Below are positions 59,484 to 64,000 of a DNA stretch of 64,000 bases, piece after piece. The DNA is from Amycolatopsis sp. 195334CR (GTDB lineage Bacteria; Actinomycetota; Actinomycetes; Mycobacteriales; Pseudonocardiaceae): assembly GCF_017309385.1 (NCBI RefSeq), contig NZ_JAFJMJ010000001.1, positions 4,340,001 through 4,404,000 on the forward strand, written 5' to 3'. The position numbers and the translations under genes are program-made. Under the pieces are notes generated by a model, which was not told the origin of the DNA, searched no databases, and worked only from the letters and a program-made list of their open reading frames with translations. Each line of letters begins with the position of its first letter. Within the stretch, counting starts at the first letter, position 1.

Positions 59484-60670
59484 CCGGTGGTGACCCCTTC
59501 GGTGACCTGTTCCACGACCTCGATCACGCGCGCGGCTCCGTCCTCGTCCCGCAGTTCCGCCGCGATCCCGGCGGCTCGTCGAGTGTAGGTCGGCGCCTCG
59601 GCGATCTTCGCCGCGAGCGCGTCCCCGGTGAGCTTGCGCGCCGGGAGCACGCCCGGCGCGGTGCCCAGCTCGGCCAGGCGCTTCGCCCAGAACGGCTGGT
59701 CGTTCGAAAACGGCACGGGCACCGACGGCACGCCCGCGCGCAGCACCGCGGCGGTGGTGCCCGCACTGGCGTGGTGCACCACGGCGGCGACGCGCGGCAG
59801 GAGCCATTCGTGGGGCACGTGACCGACCGCGAGCACGTTCTCGCCGGAGGCGGCCAGGTCGCCCCAGCCGGTGTGCACGATCGCCCGCAGTCCGCTGCGC
59901 CGGATCGCGTCGGTGAGCGCTTGTTGTCCGCGTCCGGCCTTGCCGGCGACCACGCTGCCGAAGCTGAAGTAGACCGGTGGCGGGCCGTTGTCGAGGAAGG
60001 CGACCAGCTCGGCGGGTGGTTCCGCGGTGGAATGCGGCCACCAGAAGCCGACCATCTCCTGTTCCGGGCGCCAATCGCGCGGGCGCGGCACCACGATCGG
60101 GCTGACGCCGTGCAGCATGCGCTGGTGCGGGTCCGGGGTGAACTTGCCGTCGAGCCCGAGGCGCGTGCGCAGTTCGGCCAGCGGTTTCGCGAACATCCGG
60201 GGTCCCAGGTGGACAAAGAGTTCGCCCGTCCCGCGGTTGAGCCACGGTCCCAGATCGCGGCCGCCGAACAGGGCGGGGGACATCTCGCGGGTCGGCGCGG
60301 CGGGCTGCAACGGCAGCGCGAGGCACGGGATGCCGTTGGCTTCGGCGAGGCTGTTGCCGAAGATCAACGTGGACATCGGGCAGAGCAGCACGTCGGCGTG
60401 CCCGGCGGCGTCGATCATCTCCGGCACCTGCTCGCGCAGGCCGTCCACCATCAGCCGCATCGGTGACTTCCGGCTGCTCGCGGTGACCTTCCGGGGATCG
60501 GTCGAGGACAGCCGGTGGAATCCCAGCCCGGCGCCGGTGATCGCCTCGCCGAACCGCGCCACCGCCGCGACCGTCACCGGGTGCCCGGCTTCGGCGAGCT
60601 GCCTGCCCAGGCCGAGGTAGGGCAGCACGTCCCCGTCGCTGCCACTGGCCAGGACCACCACGCGCGCCAT
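59480..60670 (-). CDS. MGT/UGT-type glycosyltransferase (GT1, GT-B fold)
   Basis: 396 residues. N-terminal ASGSDGDVLPYLGLGRQLAEAGH, a central acceptor region, then PVYFSFGSVV, VGHVPHEWLLPRVAAVVHHASAGTTAAVLRAGVPSVPVPFSNDQPFWAKRL, matching the C-terminal nucleotide-sugar site with the HHxSAGTT motif. This group glycosylates macrolides, peptides and sterol-like aglycones. No deoxysugar genes are adjacent, so a common NDP-sugar is likely. It could decorate or inactivate the NRPS product. The ATG at 60670 lies about 100 bases from the divergent AHSA1 gene. Confidence 0.88.
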   Translation of the reverse strand: MARVVVLASGSDGDVLPYLGLGRQLAEAGHPVTVAAVARFGEAITGAGLGFHRLSSTDPRKVTASSRKSPMRLMVDGLREQVPEMIDAAGHADVLLCPMSTLIFGNSLAEANGIPCLALPLQPAAPTREMSPALFGGRDLGPWLNRGTGELFVHLGPRMFAKPLAELRTRLGLDGKFTPDPHQRMLHGVSPIVVPRPRDWRPEQEMVGFWWPHSTAEPPAELVAFLDNGPPPVYFSFGSVVAGKAGRGQQALTDAIRRSGLRAIVHTGWGDLAASGENVLAVGHVPHEWLLPRVAAVVHHASAGTTAAVLRAGVPSVPVPFSNDQPFWAKRLAELGTAPGVLPARKLTGDALAAKIAEAPTYTRRAAGIAAELRDEDGAARVIEVVEQVTEGVTTG

Positions 60671-60712
60671 GGGCCCGAGGCTAACCGCGCCGACCTGGGG
60701 CGATGCCCAGTC

Positions 60713-60758
60713 TTGACGCAACCGATTGGTTGCCATAGAGTCGCAACCAGTTGGTTGC
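60713..60758 (+). promoter_or_regulatory. Promoter with two tandem GCAACC-N4-GGTTGC operators (ArsR-type autoregulation)
   Basis: TTGACG (60713-60718) and TAGAGT (60736-60741) form a near-consensus promoter with a 17-bp spacer. Palindrome 1, GCAACCGATTGGTTGC (60718-60733), fills the spacer. Palindrome 2, GCAACCAGTTGGTTGC (60743-60758), covers the expected start site, 25 bp centre to centre. GGAGG at 60767-60771 then precedes ATG 60777. The ArsR protein of the same operon is the obvious ligand. Confidence 0.8.
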
Positions 60759-60776
60759 TACCTAGTGGAGGTTCCC

Positions 60777-61208
60777 ATGGCATTCCCCGACCGCATCGAG
60801 CGGACCGTCGAGCTGGCCCAGCCGCCCGCCAAGGTGTGGGCCGCGCTGACCACCGCCGAAGGGCTCGGCACCTGGTTCGGCAACCAGGCCACCATCGACC
60901 TGCGGCCCGGCGGATCGGCGCAGCTGAAGTGGGACACCGGCGACGCGGCCGACCTGCGGGTGGAGCGCGTCGAGGAACCGTCCGTGTTCGGTTTCACCTG
61001 GCACATCTACGGGCTGCCCGAGGGTGACCCGCGTCGCACCTACGTCGAGTTCACCCTCGAACCGGTCGACGCGGGCACGCGGTTGACCGTGGTCGAGAGC
61101 GGGTTCGGCCAGCTCTCGGCCGACGACCACGAGAAGGCCTTCGGCGGAAACGTCAAGGGGTGGGCGGCCGAACTGGGCGAGCTGATCGAATACCTCGATG
61201 CAGCCTGA
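60777..61208 (+). CDS. SRPBCC (AHSA1/START-like) domain protein
   Basis: A 143-residue single-domain protein: IERTVELAQPPAKVWAALTTAEGLGTWFG, VFGFTWHIYGLPEGDPRRTYVEFTLEPVDAGTRLTVVESGF, and a C-terminal helix with GWAAELGELIEYL. This is the Aha1-C-like SRPBCC fold with a hydrophobic ligand cavity. In actinobacteria it is often paired with an ArsR gene, as here. Ligand or target unknown. It has a strong SD (GGAGG, five bases). Its 3' end overlaps the ArsR start by 11 bases. Confidence 0.88.
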   Translation: MAFPDRIERTVELAQPPAKVWAALTTAEGLGTWFGNQATIDLRPGGSAQLKWDTGDAADLRVERVEEPSVFGFTWHIYGLPEGDPRRTYVEFTLEPVDAGTRLTVVESGFGQLSADDHEKAFGGNVKGWAAELGELIEYLDAA

Positions 61209-61530
61209 GCAAGAGGCGGTCGCCGAACAGGTCTTCACCGCACTGGCCGACCCGAGCCGGCGCGCCATTCTCGGTGCGCTGGCCGCGGGTGGGCCGGCCA
61301 CCGCGACCGAACTGGCCGGTCGCCTGCCGATCAGCAGGCAGGCCATCGCCAAGCACCTGAACCTGCTGGCCGAGGCCGGTCTGGTGACCGCGGAGCCGGG
61401 GGAGCGGCGCCGGGTGCGGTACCGGCTGCGCTCGGCGCCGATGCGGGTGGCCCAGCAGTTCCTGGCCGCGCTGGCCAGCGACTGGGACGGCCGGTTGGAC
61501 GCGCTGAAGACGCGCCTGGAGCAGACTTGA
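61198..61530 (+). CDS. ArsR-family transcriptional regulator
   Basis: A 110-residue winged-helix repressor: VFTALADPSRRAILGALAAGGPATATELAGRLPISRQAIAKHLNLLAEAGLVTAEPGERRRVRYRL. There are no Cys residues for arsenic-type metal sensing, so it belongs to the non-metal branch usual in AHSA1 pairs. It is translationally coupled to the AHSA1 gene and probably binds the twin GCAACC-N4-GGTTGC sites upstream of it. Confidence 0.92.
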   Translation: MQPEQEAVAEQVFTALADPSRRAILGALAAGGPATATELAGRLPISRQAIAKHLNLLAEAGLVTAEPGERRRVRYRLRSAPMRVAQQFLAALASDWDGRLDALKTRLEQT

Positions 61531-61665
61531 GCGCGCGGCTCGTAATTTACGCGATCGAGCGGAACCGGATCACCACGCGTAGTGACGTAGTCGCGGTGTT
61601 CACCTGATCCAGGGCTCGATACCCTGGACGAGTTGGCGCGTCTAGGTGAGAGGTGGCGTTCGGCG

Positions 61666-62856
61666 ATGGAACCCGCGACGGAACTGGGGCGGCGGCTCCG
61701 GGAGATCCGCGGGTGGCGGCAGCTCAGCCTGCGGGCGGTGGCCCAGCTGTCGGGCTACTCCTTCACCTACCTCGGCCAGATCGAGCGCGGTGAGAAGCCG
61801 GTGAACAGCAGGCGGGTGCTCGAAGCGCTCGCCCGCACGCTCCGCGTCTCACCCGCCGAGCTGACCGGAAAGCCCTACGCGGCAAGGGATCCGCTGGACG
61901 ACGACATCCGCGCCGGGGTGCCCGCGGTGGAGGAGGCGCTGACCGGCTGGTGGGTCGGCGAGGTGCCGGAGCAGCCGGAACGGCCGTGGGCGCAGCTCTC
62001 GGCGGACGTGGTGCGGCTGAACAAGGTCCTGCGGCCCGACGCCGACTTCGCCGCGCAGGTGGTGCTCATCCCGCAGCTGATCCGCGAGCTGCTGACCGCG
62101 TCGGCCGATCCGGCGTACCGCCGCGAGGCGCTGGTCGGGCTGATCGGCACCTACAAGGCCGCCGCCTACCTGGTGCACGACCTCGGCTTCGCCGGGCTGC
62201 CCGCGCTGGCCGTGGAGCGGATGCGCCAGGCGGCCGAGGAACTCGACGATCCGGTGTGGACCACCTACGCCGCCTACCAGCGCGCGCAGCTGCTGTCCGG
62301 GGCCAACCGCGCGCGGCAGTACGAACTGGCCGTCCGGGTGGCCGAGATGTCCGGCGCCCGCGCCGAAACGGCCGGGCTGGCGCACCTGACCGCCGCACTG
62401 GCCTCGGCCACCCGCGGGCAGGCCGACCAGGCGCGGACGCACCTGGCCGAAGCGGCCGCGCTGGCCGACGCGCTGGAGCCGGACGTGAGCCCGTGGATGG
62501 ACACCAACTTCGGCCGGACCAACGTCGGCATCTGGCAGGTGACCATCGGGCTGGAGCTCGGCCTGGGCGCCGGCGTGGCCGAACTGGCACGCGTAGTGCG
62601 ACCCGGTGGGGTTTCCCGCTCCCGCCAGTCCGCCTTCTGGATGGATTTGGGCCGCGGCCTGCTCACTGAGCGGAAGACCCGCGAACAAGGGCTTTCCGCC
62701 CTGCTGAAGGCGGAGGAACTGGCCCCGCAGAAGGTCAGGAACAACGTTTTCGCTCGTGAGGCCGTCGCGGACCTGCTCGGCAGCGCCCGCCGCGAAGCCG
62801 GTGGCCGGGAGCTGCGCGGACTCGCCTGGCGCATGGGTGTTGCCCCAACCGGGTAG
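61666..62856 (+). CDS. XRE-family helix-turn-helix regulator with helical repeat C-terminus
   Basis: 396 residues from the ATG at 61666; a TTG at 61633 could add 11. The N-terminal Cro/CI helix-turn-helix is LGRRLREIRGWRQLSLRAVAQLSGYSFTYLGQIERGEKPVNSRRVLEALARTL. The remainder is Ala-rich and helical, TPR-like (AVRVAEMSGARAETAGLAHLTAALASATRG). This architecture is common in actinomycete developmental and secondary-metabolism regulators that sense peptides or partner proteins. Its target is unknown. A small Cys-rich gene follows 80 bases later. Confidence 0.87.
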   Translation: MEPATELGRRLREIRGWRQLSLRAVAQLSGYSFTYLGQIERGEKPVNSRRVLEALARTLRVSPAELTGKPYAARDPLDDDIRAGVPAVEEALTGWWVGEVPEQPERPWAQLSADVVRLNKVLRPDADFAAQVVLIPQLIRELLTASADPAYRREALVGLIGTYKAAAYLVHDLGFAGLPALAVERMRQAAEELDDPVWTTYAAYQRAQLLSGANRARQYELAVRVAEMSGARAETAGLAHLTAALASATRGQADQARTHLAEAAALADALEPDVSPWMDTNFGRTNVGIWQVTIGLELGLGAGVAELARVVRPGGVSRSRQSAFWMDLGRGLLTERKTREQGLSALLKAEELAPQKVRNNVFAREAVADLLGSARREAGGRELRGLAWRMGVAPTG

Positions 62857-62936
62857 ACCACGGCGGCTGTGCACTCCTGGTGCACAAACCGGCCCCGGAC
62901 GCGCCTAGCGTGATTGCGCGATCACGGGAGGTGCTG

Positions 62937-63170
62937 GTGCCTGGCGAAAGACCGGAGCCAAGGCGGGCGGACGGCGAAAGCCCCGCCGCGTTCGTCAGCC
63001 GGGTTTTCCGTACCTGCCGTTGGTGCGGCACGCGTTATCCCGACGCCTGGACCTGCTTGTTCCACGAATGCCGGTGCGACGGCGGAGGCAGGCCACCGTG
63101 GCCGGAGGCCGACTCCGACCGCGGCGCCTGGTTCGCCACCGCCCGCTCAGCCCCCGGTGGAACGGACTGA
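62937..63170 (+). CDS. Small Cys-rich, probably zinc-binding protein, unknown function
   Basis: 77 residues from the GTG at 62937, which has GGGAGG five bases upstream. A cluster CRWCGTRYPDAWTCLFHECRC supplies five Cys and one His with zinc-ribbon-like spacing. The rest is charged and Pro-rich without membrane segments. Its place after the XRE regulator suggests a partner role (inference). I do not recognise a named family. Confidence 0.5.
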   Translation: MPGERPEPRRADGESPAAFVSRVFRTCRWCGTRYPDAWTCLFHECRCDGGGRPPWPEADSDRGAWFATARSAPGGTD

Positions 63171-63380
63171 CCCCCGACCCGTCCGTTCCCCCGGGTTCCA
63201 CCGCCCCGCGGCGTCCGAAGAGGACAGCCGCCCGACCGCGCCACACCGGACAGTCCGCTTAGGACCGCAGTGGTGGCGGTGAGTAACCGTTCGGCTGTGG
63301 TGACAGTGATTTCTCGCCGCCTGTTCCCTCGACTTTTCGCGCGCGGTACCGTTTGTGCTCGGCGTCGGCGCGAGAGCGGG
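63171..63380. other. 210-base gap, no gene supported
   Basis: Between the Cys-rich gene and the next small gene. Open frames here lack convincing starts or composition. Nothing beyond a possible promoter for the downstream gene (GAGAGCGGG before GTG 63381) is visible. Confidence 0.4.
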
Positions 63381-63677
63381 GTGATCAGCATCGAGGCCGG
63401 GACCACCGCGGATGCCGCGACCGAACTGCTCGTGCTGCTCGATCGGCTGCGGGCCCAGACCGGCCGCGAGGACGTGCCCAAACGGGAGGTCCTCGACGAC
63501 AACCTCGCGCTGCTCGCCGAGGACATGCGCGCGCTGCAGCGCGGCCTGCCCGGCACCGTGCACCCCGAACTGACGCTGAGCCGCTGGTCGAAGGTGCAGT
63601 CCCTGCTCGGCGGGCGGGCCAGGTTCGCGCCGCTGGTGTCCGCCATCTCCAGCCGGATCGAGCACCTCTTCCGCTGA
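63381..63677 (+). CDS. Hypothetical 98-residue protein
   Basis: From the GTG at 63381 the protein is mainly helical (ATELLVLLDRLRAQTGREDVPKREVLDDNLALLAEDMRALQRGLPG) and ends SRIEHLFR. There are no catalytic or membrane motifs. An upstream extension to 63270 exists but is Arg-rich and unlike protein. I do not recognise the family; it may be a small dimeric helical protein. Confidence 0.5.
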   Translation: MISIEAGTTADAATELLVLLDRLRAQTGREDVPKREVLDDNLALLAEDMRALQRGLPGTVHPELTLSRWSKVQSLLGGRARFAPLVSAISSRIEHLFR

Positions 63678-63744
63678 ACTTTCGCTGAGCCGGCGCACAT
63701 GTGGCGCACAGCCCGTTCACAGCCCGTGCCGCTTCACTCACGTT

Positions 63745-64000
63745 ATGGCCAAGAAGCTCGCCGCCCTTGTGCTCCTGGTGTTCGCCGCGTTCGCCGTGCG
63801 CACGCTTTTCTTCGACTACCGGTCCGGGGACTACAACGCGTTCCTGCTCCGCTGGTACGAGTTCATCGAGCAGAACGGCGGCTGGGCCGCGCTGCGGCAC
63901 GAGTTCGCCAACTACAACGCGCCCTACCTGTACCTGCTGGTGGTGCTGAGCTACCTGCCGGTGCCGCCGCTGGTCGGGATCAAGCTGATCTCGGTGGTGT
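63745..64000 (+). CDS. Membrane protein, probable integral membrane glycosyltransferase (3'-truncated)
   Basis: Starts at ATG 63745 (MAKKLAALVLLVFAAFAVRTLFFDYRSGDYNAFLLRWYEF...) and runs off the window. An N-terminal transmembrane helix is followed by an Asp-containing loop (DYRSGDYNAF) and then a second hydrophobic stretch (APYLYLLVVLSYLPVPPLVGI). This layout is typical of GT-C mannosyltransferase-like proteins with an acidic residue in the first external loop. Only 85 residues are visible, so the family call is tentative. Confidence 0.6.
   Translation, partial: MAKKLAALVLLVFAAFAVRTLFFDYRSGDYNAFLLRWYEFIEQNGGWAALRHEFANYNAPYLYLLVVLSYLPVPPLVGIKLISVV

Overview
The window is high-GC actinobacterial DNA. 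Rifamycin-type 3-amino-5-hydroxybenzoate (AHBA) genes, several F420/luciferase-like enzymes and giant modular PKS/NRPS genes suggest a pseudonocardial actinomycete such as Amycolatopsis. That placement is inferred from gene content, not from a marker gene. I saw no rRNA or tRNA genes, CRISPR arrays or insertion sequences.

Region 1 (1-17.4 kb) is the right end of an ansamycin-type polyketide locus. A 5'-truncated type I PKS carries KR-ACP and then two full KS-AT-DH-KR-ACP modules. Both visible ATs look malonyl-specific, the KRs are B-type and the DHs look intact, so this stretch should build an unbranched conjugated polyene segment. Next come six AHBA-pathway genes: rifJ-like (minus strand), then rifN, rifK, rifL, rifM and rifG-like genes (plus strand, K to G translationally coupled). 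Aminodeoxy-DAHP synthase (rifH), the AHBA loading module and the amide synthase (rifF) are not in the window.

Region 2 (17.4-25.4 kb) separates the two biosynthetic loci. It holds a secreted peptidase-like alpha/beta hydrolase, a MerR regulator divergent from an imine-reductase-like gene, a small F420/FMN-type oxidoreductase, an AhpD/CMD-like protein, htpG, an F420-dependent luciferase-like oxidoreductase and a nucleoside hydrolase. Three long hairpins sit at convergent gene ends (11.85, 21.16 and 25.37 kb). Two of them are copies of one element with compensatory base changes in the stem.

Region 3 (25.4-61.5 kb) is a lipopeptide NRPS locus. A minus-strand arm encodes a HAD-like remnant, a luciferase-like monooxygenase of the type associated with NRPS/PKS clusters, an atypical LuxR-type regulator and a DrrAB-like exporter, with a MarR gene divergent from the exporter. 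The plus-strand arm runs from a GPR1/FUN34 transporter through FAAL-ACP, a KS carrying a collapsed AT, NRPS-1 and NRPS-2 to a CPYC thioredoxin-reductase-like enzyme. NRPS-1 is DH(dead)-ACP-C-A-PCP-E-C-A-PCP-C-A-PCP-E. NRPS-2 is C-A-PCP-E-C-A(MT)-PCP-TE. Domain order predicts acyl-D-X-L-X-D-X-D-Ser-(N-Me)Ser, where X comes from three near-identical cysteine-like A domains. A methyltransferase and an MGT-like glycosyltransferase follow on the minus strand, then an AHSA1/ArsR pair with clear tandem operators.

Region 4 (61.6-64 kb) holds an XRE regulator, a small Cys-rich protein, a short unknown protein and the start of a membrane protein. The most unusual points are the FAAL-primed PKS module whose AT and DH are both degenerate, the triplicated Cys-like A domains next to a disulfide-type oxidase, an apparent ATC start codon for the rifN-like kinase, and the covarying hairpins.
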